64,000 bases of DNA from Faecalimonas sp. Its GTDB lineage: Bacteria > Bacillota > Clostridia > Lachnospirales > Lachnospiraceae. Below are positions 20,601-29,797 of the stretch, in pieces; position 1 is the first letter of the stretch, and the number at the start of each line of letters is the position of its first letter. The stretch lies in assembly GCA_029264305.1 (NCBI GenBank), contig JARICA010000008.1, forward strand, positions 124,001 to 188,000. The letters are read 5' to 3'. The position numbers and the translations under genes were made by a program. The notes beneath the pieces were generated by a model. That model did no database searches. It was not told the DNA's origin and saw only the letters and a list, made by a program, of their open reading frames with translations.

Positions 20601-21469
20601 AAATAGCACCTGCAGTAGTATCATTGCAGGCGAGAAAACTTTTTGATGGTCAAGTTCCAGCAGAAGGAGAATTTACTTTTATATTAAAAGATGGAAACGG
20701 AAAAACGATAGATATCAAAAATAACGGAGTTGATGGAAAAATTTTATTTGATTCGATACCGATACAAGAAATAGGTGTGTATACTTATAATATTTCTGAA
20801 GAGCCTGGAAATTCTGAACTTATCTCTTATGATTCAACAGTCTACACAGCAGTGGTTCGTGTTACTAAGGATGAGCGTAGTCATAGCTTAAAGGCAGAAG
20901 TGACATACCAAAAAAATGAAGGAGAGGTTGTTTCTGAATTGGTTTTTGAAAATAAAACGATTATTCCTGAAACAACATCTGTAAAAGTAGAGAAAAAATG
21001 GAATTTGGATGATGGTGGTACAGCAACTTCTTATGTGACGGTAGCATTGTTGAAAGATGGTGTTAGATATGAAACGATTGAACTGAGCGAACAAAATGGT
21101 TGGACATACACTTGGGAAAATTTGAGCAAAGATAATGTATGGACGGTTGAAGAGGTAGATGTTCCAGAAGGATTCCAATCTTCTGTGGAGAAAAAGAATA
21201 AAACATTCGTTATTATTAATGATGATATTCCAGAAAAGCCAACGAAACCAGAAAAACCAGAGGAACTAGAAAAGCCAACAAAACCAGAAAAGGCAAATAC
21301 AAGTATGAAAAAGGAAGAACCAAGAAAAGAACGTGTATCAGTAACTCGTGTTTCTGTTCCGAAAACAAATGATATGAGCCATGTATATATGTGGATGGTG
21401 ATGAGTATGGTTTCTTTAAGTGGAGTCGGAATTGTTCTGTTGAGAATTAAGAAAAGAAAAAGAAATTAA
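17657..21469 (+). CDS. Wall-anchored thioester-domain adhesin with repeated SpaA/DUF5979-type modules and an FctA-like pilin domain
   Basis: Signal peptide; N-terminal domain with YVVFCFNE (Cys) and LATQMAVWLF (Gln) typical of thioester domains; repeats ending ...ITGLPAGVGYTVTE..VNFVNT; late domain APAVVSLQARKLFDG...VYTYNISE; tail VPKTNDMSHVYMWMVMS...KKRKRN. Confidence 0.87.
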   Translation: MKIRKVKFLSMLLVMVMIINMLPLSVFAKDVYDQNILGVGTQSENKYLDYMSRKNSKEHVLRFNKMSLTNYWMTKDDNQTKYVVFCFNEKKSAPNRTMYLKKFENGTENEFASLAADPIKGRLGSTYVRNSVMWATYLGYPGNKGVCNNQSFIDRAIDFYHIPDEYAEDAVRLATQMAVWLFTDYNTALDKFWSPIKADGSLGKGNWDRIKICDKYDTSMGDPITYLAADIAYQAYDNSGDAPKDMVLDLYIPKSEEYRDYKQNLLVTYYKEMKIERKPVKVTLDVQKKMDNGRKVTDKEFSFDFVGRDSKQDYNQKVYNNSNGKIMIPELTFTEPGKYQFYIQENKGNNPDVEYETSKFPITVTVEGVRDLKTRVSYGEQGKDQLVITNKVKLPQLGQLRIGKTVAGEGADSSKQFDFTVTLKDAQGNLVSGNFGGYTFSKGIANVKVSQNKPVTITDIPAGITYTVTENLLPENSDYTLTSSNNLTGTIRENNVAEAEFLNTTKPIQLYGKLKISKVVKGVPSGQKIDKFTFTVKLDNPKADVSKVTGATFKNGEATVSVAAGGSIIITGLPAGVGYTVTERTLDGYAVTSTGSTGYIVANQQKDVNFVNTYLNTGELTVQKVIEGSGASDADVFKFKLTLSNDEGLLTNKTCIVKFEDGSKVTKQIVNGELEFAIKGSGFATITDLPVGVHYQVAEKQADGSFTSTQDNIVENGYKLTSVTGNGQTTIAEKTMKVVFTNTKHLQKGYLQIFKAIEGSKSDKNDEFGFRITLKNKSGVPLSGTYLNQDGEKINFDSSGVAVVATKGGKGSILPSVRIKDLPVGTRYSVEEFTGVPGEYTAIAGNVVKDGYVLKKIIGKASGTIGVGKNSMTFLNRKADTSLTIQKKIAGDHWTDDIFTFSIRLLGNGARFNGVRDGVTFKNGYAEVNIQGAGTKMITGIPESNYTIAEKPVKGWNIPKQQSGTLTDGIPKTVVFENVKEKIAPAVVSLQARKLFDGQVPAEGEFTFILKDGNGKTIDIKNNGVDGKILFDSIPIQEIGVYTYNISEEPGNSELISYDSTVYTAVVRVTKDERSHSLKAEVTYQKNEGEVVSELVFENKTIIPETTSVKVEKKWNLDDGGTATSYVTVALLKDGVRYETIELSEQNGWTYTWENLSKDNVWTVEEVDVPEGFQSSVEKKNKTFVIINDDIPEKPTKPEKPEELEKPTKPEKANTSMKKEEPRKERVSVTRVSVPKTNDMSHVYMWMVMSMVSLSGVGIVLLRIKKRKRN

Positions 21470-21478
21470 ATAGATTTT

Positions 21479-21519
21479 GGGAATGTTACACTGAATAATT
21501 GGTGTAACATTCTCTTTTT
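21479..21519 (+). terminator. Rho-independent terminator after the adhesin gene
   Basis: GAATGTTACAC / GTGTAACATTC then CTTTTTAT. Confidence 0.8.
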
Positions 21520-21665
21520 ATATAAACCTATTTAATAAAATTTGTAATCACACATTTTTAAAAATGCTATAAAAGATTTGGAGATATTTTATATTTGCTA
21601 TATTTTATTATATATAATTTGTGGTATAATAAGTTTCTAAGCAAAAACATAAAGAAGGAGTATAT

Positions 21666-22490
21666 ATGGACGCAAAAGAAAAACGAAAATTACACAGACA
21701 AAAAATGAAAGAAGAAGGGAAATATCAAAACAAGAAAAAGCAAGGCAAAAAGAAAAATTCTATTTTTAGTACGATTATTTTGATTGTGGCTATTTGTGTG
21801 TTTTGTTACTCCGCTTTTCAACTATATCAGATTTTTTCTTCTTATAAAAAAGGGAATGATGAATATGATAAAATCAAGAATTTAGCAATCACAGTAGAGC
21901 AAACTAAGAAGGGTGAAGAGAGATTCACAGTCGACTTTAATAAATTATGGGAGATTAACCCAGATACAGTAGCATGGATTCGCTTTGAGGAACCGTCAAG
22001 AATTAACTATCCTGTAGTACACAGCAAGGATAATCAAGAATATTTGAAAAAACTTTTTGGTACAGGAAAGAACACCTACGGCACATTATTTGTAGATAAA
22101 GATAATTCTGGAAATCTTCAAGATAGAAATACAATTATTTATGGACATCGTATGAAGAGTGGTTCGATGTTTGGACAATTAGAGAAATATATGGAAGAAT
22201 CATTCTATAAGGAACATCCATATTTCTATATGTATACTCCTGATGGAAAAGAATCAAAATATCAAGTTATTTCGGCAGCTGTAGTAAAAGATACTTCGAA
22301 AACATATACAAAAACTTTTAACAGTGATGAGGAATTTATGAATTATATAAATTATGTACGTTCTATTTCGAATTATCAAACAGATGCTGAAGTGACAAAG
22401 GATTCACATATTGTCAGCTTATCTACTTGTACAATTGATAGTAATGAAGATCGATTTGTATTACAGGCAGTAAAAATTAGTGAGAGATAG
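21666..22490 (+). CDS. Class B sortase
   Basis: N-terminal TM; NTYGTLFVDKDNSGNLQDRNTIIYGHRMKSGSMFGQLEKY; active-site SLSTCTIDSNEDRFVL. Confidence 0.92.
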   Translation: MDAKEKRKLHRQKMKEEGKYQNKKKQGKKKNSIFSTIILIVAICVFCYSAFQLYQIFSSYKKGNDEYDKIKNLAITVEQTKKGEERFTVDFNKLWEINPDTVAWIRFEEPSRINYPVVHSKDNQEYLKKLFGTGKNTYGTLFVDKDNSGNLQDRNTIIYGHRMKSGSMFGQLEKYMEESFYKEHPYFYMYTPDGKESKYQVISAAVVKDTSKTYTKTFNSDEEFMNYINYVRSISNYQTDAEVTKDSHIVSLSTCTIDSNEDRFVLQAVKISER

Positions 22491-22498
22491 GAGAAAGT

Positions 22499-22696
22499 AT
22501 GTTGGGAAAATGGGAGTATGAGGTAGGCGATATTGTAAAGTTAAAAAAGAAACATCCTTGTGGAAGTTTTGAGTGGGAAATACTTCGCGTAGGCGCAGAT
22601 TTCCGGTTGAAATGTAAAGGTTGTGGTCACCAAATTATGATAGCGCGAAAGATTGTAGAGAAAAATACGAAAGAGTTGAAAAAAGGCTTGAAATAA
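22499..22696 (+). CDS. DUF951 family protein
   Basis: VGDIVKLKKKHPCGSFEWEILRVGADFRLKCKGCGHQIMIAR. Confidence 0.9.
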   Translation: MLGKWEYEVGDIVKLKKKHPCGSFEWEILRVGADFRLKCKGCGHQIMIARKIVEKNTKELKKGLK

Positions 22697-22746
22697 CCCT
22701 TTAAGTATGGTAAGATACCAAATTGTGATATATTAAATAAATCCTT

Positions 22747-22764
22747 GTTCTCGCAGACGAGGAC
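22747..22764 (+). promoter_or_regulatory. Hairpin in the rpsF leader (possible autoregulatory element)
   Basis: GTTCTCG-CAGA-CGAGGAC stem-loop just upstream of the rpsF RBS. Confidence 0.35.
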
Positions 22765-22789
22765 CAAAAGACCATAAGGAGGTAGAAAC

Positions 22790-23077
22790 ATGAACAAATA
22801 TGAATTAGCTGTTGTTGTTAGTGCAAAAATCGAAGACGAAGCTAGAACAGAAACAATCGAAAAAGTAAAAGAAATTATTGCTCGTTTCGGTGGTAACGTG
22901 ACAGACGTTGATGAATGGGGTAAGAGAAGATTAGCTTACGAAATTCAGAAAATGAAAGAAGGATTTTACTACTTCATTCATTTTGAATCTGATTCAACTG
23001 TTCCAGCAGAAGTAGAAAGCAGACTTCGTATCATGGAAAATGTAATCAGATTTTTGTGCATCAGACAGGACGCATAG
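22790..23077 (+). CDS. rpsF: 30S ribosomal protein S6
   Basis: MNKYELAVVVSAKIEDEART...DEWGKRRLAYEIQKMKEGFYYFIHFES. Confidence 0.97.
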   Translation: MNKYELAVVVSAKIEDEARTETIEKVKEIIARFGGNVTDVDEWGKRRLAYEIQKMKEGFYYFIHFESDSTVPAEVESRLRIMENVIRFLCIRQDA

Positions 23078-23098
23078 AAAGAAGAAAGAGGCAATCGT

Positions 23099-23533
23099 AT
23101 GAATAAAGTAATTTTAATGGGACGTTTGACAAGAGACCCTGAGGTCAGATATTCGCAAGGTGCCAATGCAACTGCAGTGGCTAGATACTCATTGGCAGTT
23201 GATCGCCGTTTTAAAAGAGATGGAGAGCCGACAGCCGATTTTATTAACTGTGTTTCTTTTGGAAGATCAGCAGAATTTGCTGAGAAGTATTTCCGTCAAG
23301 GTTTGAAAGTAGTAGTAACAGGCCGTATTCAAACAGGAAGTTACACAAATAAAGACGGAGTAAGAGTTTATACAACGGACGTAGTTGTAGAAGAGCAAGA
23401 ATTTGCTGAAAGTAAAGCTGCAAGCGAAAATAGTGGTTATCAGGCAAGTCCTATGCCGTCACCAAGTGCAGATATTGGTGATGGATTCATGAATATTCCG
23501 GATGGAATTGATGAAGAATTACCATTCAGTTAA
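23099..23533 (+). CDS. ssb: Single-stranded DNA-binding protein
   Basis: MNKVILMGRLTRDPEVRY...; acidic tail DEELPFS. Confidence 0.97.
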   Translation: MNKVILMGRLTRDPEVRYSQGANATAVARYSLAVDRRFKRDGEPTADFINCVSFGRSAEFAEKYFRQGLKVVVTGRIQTGSYTNKDGVRVYTTDVVVEEQEFAESKAASENSGYQASPMPSPSADIGDGFMNIPDGIDEELPFS

Positions 23534-23602
23534 ATGACGATTAATTAACGTAGATATTTCATTATGTATAATGGAAAGAGAAGAAATTAGGAGGTAATTA
23601 AA

Positions 23603-23866
23603 ATGGCTTACGATAAAGGTAATAAAGCAGATTCTCCAATGAAGAGAAGAGGCGGACGCAGAAGAAAAAAAGTTTGTGTATTCTGTGGTAAAGAAAACCA
23701 CGAAATCGACTACAAAGATGTAGCAAAATTAAGAAAATATATCTCTGAAAGAGGAAAAATTCTTCCAAGAAGAATCACAGGAAACTGTGCAAAACACCAG
23801 AGAGCACTTACAGTGGCAATTAAGAGAGCAAGACACTTAGCATTAATGCCATACGTACAGGACTAA
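23603..23866 (+). CDS. rpsR: 30S ribosomal protein S18
   Basis: [49 protein letters not shown]. Confidence 0.97.
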   Translation: MAYDKGNKADSPMKRRGGRRRKKVCVFCGKENHEIDYKDVAKLRKYISERGKILPRRITGNCAKHQRALTVAIKRARHLALMPYVQD

Positions 23867-23875
23867 TTTGAACAA

Positions 23876-23914
23876 AGAGAGTTATGATAAATTGTTATCA
23901 TAACTCTTTTTTTG
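23876..23914 (+). terminator. Rho-independent terminator after rpsR
   Basis: AGAGTTATGATAA / TTATCATAACTCTTTTTTT. Confidence 0.85.
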
Positions 23915-24096
23915 TGTAGATATAAATAGAATGAAAAGCGATTTTGAGATGCTTTTTAGTGCAAAGTATAGAGGGGAAGAATAGATAAGCAAAAAAATAT
24001 AATAAAAATACATAGTTTTTCTGTTCAGAATAGCAAATCTATTGTATAATATAGCAAGGTTTGAAAAAAACTAGAGTTTAGGAGAGGAGAAAAGAA

Positions 24097-27000
24097 ATGA
24101 ATAGGTTTACAAAAGGAACAGCACGTTTCGGAGCAACTTTGCTCACAGCCGTTTTGACAATGTCTTGCTTATCACCATTAGCAACAACGAATGCGAATGT
24201 AGAAGTAAGAACACAGTCTCAAACACAGATGAGTTCGGATAAAGAAGTTGTGTACATGAACACATTGAATAATGTGACAGAACGTACACAAAATTTTGAC
24301 GCGAACTGGAAATTTTATTTAGGTGATGCGGGAAATGCTCAAACAAGTAATTTTGATGATTCCAAGTGGAGAAATATTTCTTTGCCACATGATTACAGTA
24401 TTGAGCAAGCATATTCTCAGCAAATGGAAGCAGAAAGTGGGTATCTTCCTGGAGGAACAGGTTGGTATCGTAAGCATTTCACTGTAGGAAATGAGTTAAA
24501 AGGAAAAGAGATTCGTCTTAATTTTGATGGCGTTTACATGAATTCTACAGTATATATTAATGGTGAAGAATTAGGAACACATCCATATGGATATACGCCA
24601 TTCTCATTTGATTTGACAAAACACATCAAATTCGGTGAGGAAAATGTTATTTCGGTTAAGGTTGATCATAAAACACCTTCAAGTCGTTGGTATTCAGGAA
24701 GTGGTATTTACAGAAGTGTAAACTTAACAGTGACAGATGCTGTAAATATTGCTTTAAATGGAACAAAGGTAGAAACACCTGAACTTGCAACAAATCAGGC
24801 ACAGGTAAAAACAAAAGTAAGAACAACTGTAGAAAATGATGGTACAGAAGCAAAAGATGTTATTTTGACACATAAAGTGTTTGAAAAGAAAAATCCAAAT
24901 ACTGTTATTGGAACAACAACGACATCAAAAGAAACAATTCAGGCGAATGGCAAAAAGGATATTAATGCAGAATTTACTGTAAATAATCCAAACTTATGGG
25001 ATACAGAACACCCAAATCTTTACACAGTTCGTACAGAAGTAAAAGTAGGAGATAAGGTTGTTGATACATATGACACAGAGTATGGTTTCCGTTATACAGA
25101 ATTTAATAAAGACAGAGGATATTATTTAAATGGAAAACCTGTAAAATTAAAAGGTGTTTGTATGCATCATGATCAAGGAGCATTAGGTGCTGTAGCAAAT
25201 CGTCGTGCAATTGAACGTCAAGTTGAAATTTTACAGGAAATGGGTTGTAACTCTATTCGTGTAACACATAACCCGGCTGCACAAAACTTGATTGATGTTT
25301 GCAATGAAAAAGGTATTTTAGTTGTAGAAGAAATTTTTGACGGTTGGCATCATGCAAAAAATGGAAATACCGAAGACTTTGCAAAATACTTTGATAAAAA
25401 AATCGGAGAAAACAATACAGTGTTAGGCGCAACACCAAATATGACATGGGCGGAATTTTCTTTAAAATCTACTTTGAGAAGAGATCAGAATGCACCATCT
25501 GTTATTATGTGGTCTTTGGGAAATGAAATCCAAGAAGGCGCTGGATATAGTGATTATGATGAAAAAGTACCTTACTTAATTAAATGGGCAAAAGATGTAG
25601 ATACAACTAAAGAATTAACTATTGGGAGTAATCAAGTAAAAAACGAACCTACTAATACTGGAGATACAGAACATTCTAAAGTTGCTGATAAGATTACAGA
25701 AGCTGGTGGAAGTTCAGGAACAAACTATAGTAAAAATACAGGATATGAAGATTTAAGAAAAAAACATCCTAACTGGAAGATCTATGGTTCAGAAACGGCA
25801 TCTTCTATTAACAGTCGTGGTGTATATCATACAAAAGGAAGAGATGATTCTACACAAGAATTAACATCTTATGATAAATCAACAGTAGGTTGGGGAGCAT
25901 TGGCTAATGATGCATGGTATGATGTAATTACACGTGATTTTGTTGCAGGAGAGTATGTATGGACAGGATTTGACTATATTGGTGAACCTACTCCATGGAA
26001 TGAAACAAAAGCAGGTCCAAAGGGACATTGGCCATCACCAAAGAACTCGTTCTTCGGTATTATTGATACAGCAGGAATGCCAAAAGATTCTTATTATTTA
26101 TATCAGAGTCAATGGAATGATAAAGTAAACACACTTCATGTATTGCCTACATGGAATAAAGATGGAATTATTTTAAATAATGGAAATGCAGAAGTGGCTG
26201 TATATTCAGATGCTCCAAAAGTAGAACTGTGGTTGACACCAAAGGGAAGCACGATAGCGAAAAAAGTTGGAGAAACACAGACAATAACAAAGAAAAATAC
26301 ACCAGTAGGACATAGTTATTATGAAAATGAAAATACAAAGAAACTTTATCGTACCTGGAATGTGAAGTATGAAGAAGGCACATTGGAAGCTAGAGCCTTT
26401 AATGAAAAAGGAGAGCGTATCACAAAAACAGAAGGACGTTCTTCTGTAACAACAGCGGGACCGAAAGCAAAATTGCAAGTAAAAGCAGATCGGAAAGAAA
26501 TCAAAGCAAACGGAAAAGACCTATCTTATTTGCAGATTGATGTAACAGATGCAAATGGAAATATTGTACCGAATGCAGATGATAAAGTAAAAGTTGAAGT
26601 GACTGGAAATGGAACTTTAGTAGGGTTAGATAATGGATGGCAAACAGATCATGATTCTTATAAAGGAACAGAGCGCAGAGTTTATAACGGCTCAGGAATT
26701 GCTATTATACAGTCTACAAAGAACGCTGGTGATATTACGGTTAAAGTCTCAGCTAATGGATTAGGAGAACAGACAATTACTTTAAAAACAAAAGCAGATG
26801 CAACTAGTGGACAGCAGAAAGTTGTTGTAGATAGTTTCTTTATGACAAAGAACTATTATGTTAAAGTTGGAAACAAACCAAGTTTACCAGAAAAAATCGA
26901 AGTAAGATATTCGGATGGGAAGAAAGAACAGAAAGCAGTTCAATGGGGACAAATTACAAATGAACAGATAAATAAAGCAGGGGCTTTTGCATTGGATGGA

Positions 27001-29655
27001 ACTGTAGATGGTAAATATAAAGTATCTGTAAGAGTCAATATGATTGATGAAGTGGGTGGCTTATTAAATTATTCTACAGCTGTTAAAGTTGGAACGAAAC
27101 CAATATTGCCAGAAGCAAGAACAGCATATTTAAGTAATGGAGAAGTGTTGGATGTTGCGTTCCCGGTGAAGTGGGAAGAAAAAACTGCACAAGACTATAA
27201 TAAAGTAGGTGTAGTCATAGTGAACGGTACAGCAAATGTGTTAGGGAAAGATGTAAAAGTAACGGCAAATGTTCGTGTGGCGAATGAAGATGTAGCAATT
27301 GGTGATAGTGTTTCAGGACAGGCAAGTATTTTAAAACAAGATATTCCAGAGAATATGCAATCAGATACATTAGCAGCAATTAAGGATGGAAAACTAGGGA
27401 AAGATGCAAACGCTGAAGGTGGAACAAATAAAAGTGTTTGGACGAACTATAAGTATTCACAAGCAGGAAACAATAAGGCTACAATTACTATGGGATATGA
27501 TACACAACAGGTTATTGGGGAAATAGTTATTCACTTTTTTGAAGATAGTTATAGTGCAAGGTTCCCAGCAGCTAATACAACAAAGATTTCGGTTTCGGAA
27601 ACAGCAGATGGTCCTTGGACGACTGTAACAGCAAAAGAACAGATTGGTGAAGCTAGAGATGGTATTAAAGCGTATACTTATCAATTAAATGCACCTGTTT
27701 CCGCTACATATATTAAATTTGAAGTAACGAATAAGGATGTTAATTTAGGAGATCATAAACCTTGTACTGGTATTACAGAAATTGAATTAAAGAAAGCAAC
27801 AACTTCCTTTAAGACAAACACAACTGCTGAATTAAGCAAATTAGCAGTAAACAATGTAGAGTTGACAGCAGAACAACTTGCATCTGGAAAATATACAACA
27901 TCAGCACTTGTTGCTACAGTTGTAGCAGAAGGAAAAGACAATGCAGCAGTAACTGTTCTTCCAAAGAACAAAGAAAATCAAGTAAAAATTATTATTGAAT
28001 CAGAAGATCATAAAACGACAAAAACATTTACAATCTTCTTAAATGATAAAGATCCTGATGTTTTCTATCCAAATAAAGACATTACAGCTTCTTCACCATC
28101 AGTATTAACAGGTCCTACAAATAATGAAGGGAAAGTTGAATATGTGCTAGATGGAGATGTAAATACACATTGGCATACAAATTGGAAAACAAATGAGGCA
28201 GATAATGTAGATCACCGTGAAATTACATTGACATTACAAGAAGCAACTACAATTAATGCGATGAATTATCATCCACGTGTATATAATGGTGGAAATGGTC
28301 GTGTAACAAAATATAAAATTTTGTATAGTGTAGATGGAACTACATTTAAAGACACAGATGTATGTGCGGAAGGAACTATTTCTAAGGATAAAGCAGATTG
28401 GACATTACTTGAATTTACAAAACCTGTAAAAGCAAAAGCATTCAAATTAATTGGTGTCGAAACATATGCAGATTCAGGAAATAACAAGCACATGGCAGTT
28501 GCAGAATTACGTTTAAGAATGCAGAGAGAAACAACAGATATCTCAAATGCTGAAAATAAAGTAGTGCTTGACCCTATCGCAAAACAAAAAGTAGATGTGG
28601 TAGATGAAAATCATCCAGTAGAACCACAAGTAACTGTAAAACAGAATGGAACAGCATTAACATATGGAATTGACTACAAGGTAAGTTATGCAAATAATAC
28701 AGCAGTGGGAACAGCGAAAGCAATTGTAACAGGTATTGGAAAATACTCAGGAACATTAGAAACAACTTTTGAAATTGAAAAGAATCCAGTTTCATTAAAG
28801 AGTATTGCAGTAAAAACTGCTCCAAAACAGGATTACCATGTAGGAGATAAATTCAATCCGGAAGGATTGGTATTAACTGTATTCTACAGTGATGCTACAT
28901 CATCAGAAGTTGCTTATACAGCAGAAACAAAAGGTAAATTTACATTCAATCCTTCTTTAGAAAAAGCTTTAGCTACTACAGATAAAGTTGTAACGGTAAC
29001 TTATGAAGGAAAAACAACAGAAATTCCAGTAAATGTTACAGAAGGAACAACATCTTCTGTAAGAAAAGATTTAGAGGAAAGAGTGAAATTTGCACAATCA
29101 ATTACTCCAAACGGATATACAGCAGATAGTTATAAAGTGTTTAAAGATGCGTTGAAAGCAGCAGAGGCAATGTTAGCAAATACAAATGCTACAGATGCAC
29201 AGTTACAGAAAGCATTAGATAACTTGAATGCAGGAATTAATGGATTGAAAGAAGAGTCGGTAAAACCAAATCCGAATCCAAATCCAGACAATAATGGAGA
29301 ACGCGATGAACTTCGTGCAAAATTACAGAAATTCTATGATGAGTGCTTAACATACTACAAAGAGGGTAACTATTCTAAAGAAAATTGGAATCGTTATCAA
29401 GATGCAATGACACAGGCAAAAGAAGCTTTAGAAGATAAAGATGCAACAAAGAAAGAATTAAAAGATGCACTTTCAAACTTAATTGATGCAACAAAACATT
29501 TGAACTCTGAAGGAAAAGGAGAAGGAAATGTTCCTACTCCACCAACTAATGTAAAAACAGGAGATCAAGCACCAGTTAAAATGATTGTTGGATTGATGGT
29601 AATTGCAGTTGTAGCAATTGTAGGTGTTATCATTTACAAAAAGAAAAGAAAATAA
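24097..29655 (+). CDS. Wall-anchored GH2 beta-galactosidase with accessory Ig-like, F5/8-type C (CBM32-like) and FIVAR domains
   Basis: GH2 motifs NFDGVYMNSTVYINGEELGTHPYGYTPFSFDLT, NSIRVTHNPAAQNL, IMWSLGNEIQEG, GEYVWTGFDYIGEPTPW; DVNTHWHTNW (F5/8C); tail VKTGDQAPVKM...KKKRK. Confidence 0.93.
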   Translation: MNRFTKGTARFGATLLTAVLTMSCLSPLATTNANVEVRTQSQTQMSSDKEVVYMNTLNNVTERTQNFDANWKFYLGDAGNAQTSNFDDSKWRNISLPHDYSIEQAYSQQMEAESGYLPGGTGWYRKHFTVGNELKGKEIRLNFDGVYMNSTVYINGEELGTHPYGYTPFSFDLTKHIKFGEENVISVKVDHKTPSSRWYSGSGIYRSVNLTVTDAVNIALNGTKVETPELATNQAQVKTKVRTTVENDGTEAKDVILTHKVFEKKNPNTVIGTTTTSKETIQANGKKDINAEFTVNNPNLWDTEHPNLYTVRTEVKVGDKVVDTYDTEYGFRYTEFNKDRGYYLNGKPVKLKGVCMHHDQGALGAVANRRAIERQVEILQEMGCNSIRVTHNPAAQNLIDVCNEKGILVVEEIFDGWHHAKNGNTEDFAKYFDKKIGENNTVLGATPNMTWAEFSLKSTLRRDQNAPSVIMWSLGNEIQEGAGYSDYDEKVPYLIKWAKDVDTTKELTIGSNQVKNEPTNTGDTEHSKVADKITEAGGSSGTNYSKNTGYEDLRKKHPNWKIYGSETASSINSRGVYHTKGRDDSTQELTSYDKSTVGWGALANDAWYDVITRDFVAGEYVWTGFDYIGEPTPWNETKAGPKGHWPSPKNSFFGIIDTAGMPKDSYYLYQSQWNDKVNTLHVLPTWNKDGIILNNGNAEVAVYSDAPKVELWLTPKGSTIAKKVGETQTITKKNTPVGHSYYENENTKKLYRTWNVKYEEGTLEARAFNEKGERITKTEGRSSVTTAGPKAKLQVKADRKEIKANGKDLSYLQIDVTDANGNIVPNADDKVKVEVTGNGTLVGLDNGWQTDHDSYKGTERRVYNGSGIAIIQSTKNAGDITVKVSANGLGEQTITLKTKADATSGQQKVVVDSFFMTKNYYVKVGNKPSLPEKIEVRYSDGKKEQKAVQWGQITNEQINKAGAFALDGTVDGKYKVSVRVNMIDEVGGLLNYSTAVKVGTKPILPEARTAYLSNGEVLDVAFPVKWEEKTAQDYNKVGVVIVNGTANVLGKDVKVTANVRVANEDVAIGDSVSGQASILKQDIPENMQSDTLAAIKDGKLGKDANAEGGTNKSVWTNYKYSQAGNNKATITMGYDTQQVIGEIVIHFFEDSYSARFPAANTTKISVSETADGPWTTVTAKEQIGEARDGIKAYTYQLNAPVSATYIKFEVTNKDVNLGDHKPCTGITEIELKKATTSFKTNTTAELSKLAVNNVELTAEQLASGKYTTSALVATVVAEGKDNAAVTVLPKNKENQVKIIIESEDHKTTKTFTIFLNDKDPDVFYPNKDITASSPSVLTGPTNNEGKVEYVLDGDVNTHWHTNWKTNEADNVDHREITLTLQEATTINAMNYHPRVYNGGNGRVTKYKILYSVDGTTFKDTDVCAEGTISKDKADWTLLEFTKPVKAKAFKLIGVETYADSGNNKHMAVAELRLRMQRETTDISNAENKVVLDPIAKQKVDVVDENHPVEPQVTVKQNGTALTYGIDYKVSYANNTAVGTAKAIVTGIGKYSGTLETTFEIEKNPVSLKSIAVKTAPKQDYHVGDKFNPEGLVLTVFYSDATSSEVAYTAETKGKFTFNPSLEKALATTDKVVTVTYEGKTTEIPVNVTEGTTSSVRKDLEERVKFAQSITPNGYTADSYKVFKDALKAAEAMLANTNATDAQLQKALDNLNAGINGLKEESVKPNPNPNPDNNGERDELRAKLQKFYDECLTYYKEGNYSKENWNRYQDAMTQAKEALEDKDATKKELKDALSNLIDATKHLNSEGKGEGNVPTPPTNVKTGDQAPVKMIVGLMVIAVVAIVGVIIYKKKRK

Positions 29656-29674
29656 AGTTTGAATAAAATCAGCA

Positions 29675-29708
29675 GAATCCCGTTTCGGAAATGAAACGGG
29701 ATTTTTGT
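29675..29708 (+). terminator. Rho-independent terminator
   Basis: AATCCCGTTTC / GAAACGGGATTTTTG. Confidence 0.85.
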
Positions 29709-29797
29709 GTATAAAAAATGATTGTGGAGAGACATAACCTATGGTATAATCCGACTGTTATTTAAAAAATATTTAACAGAAAAGGAGATTTGAATTT

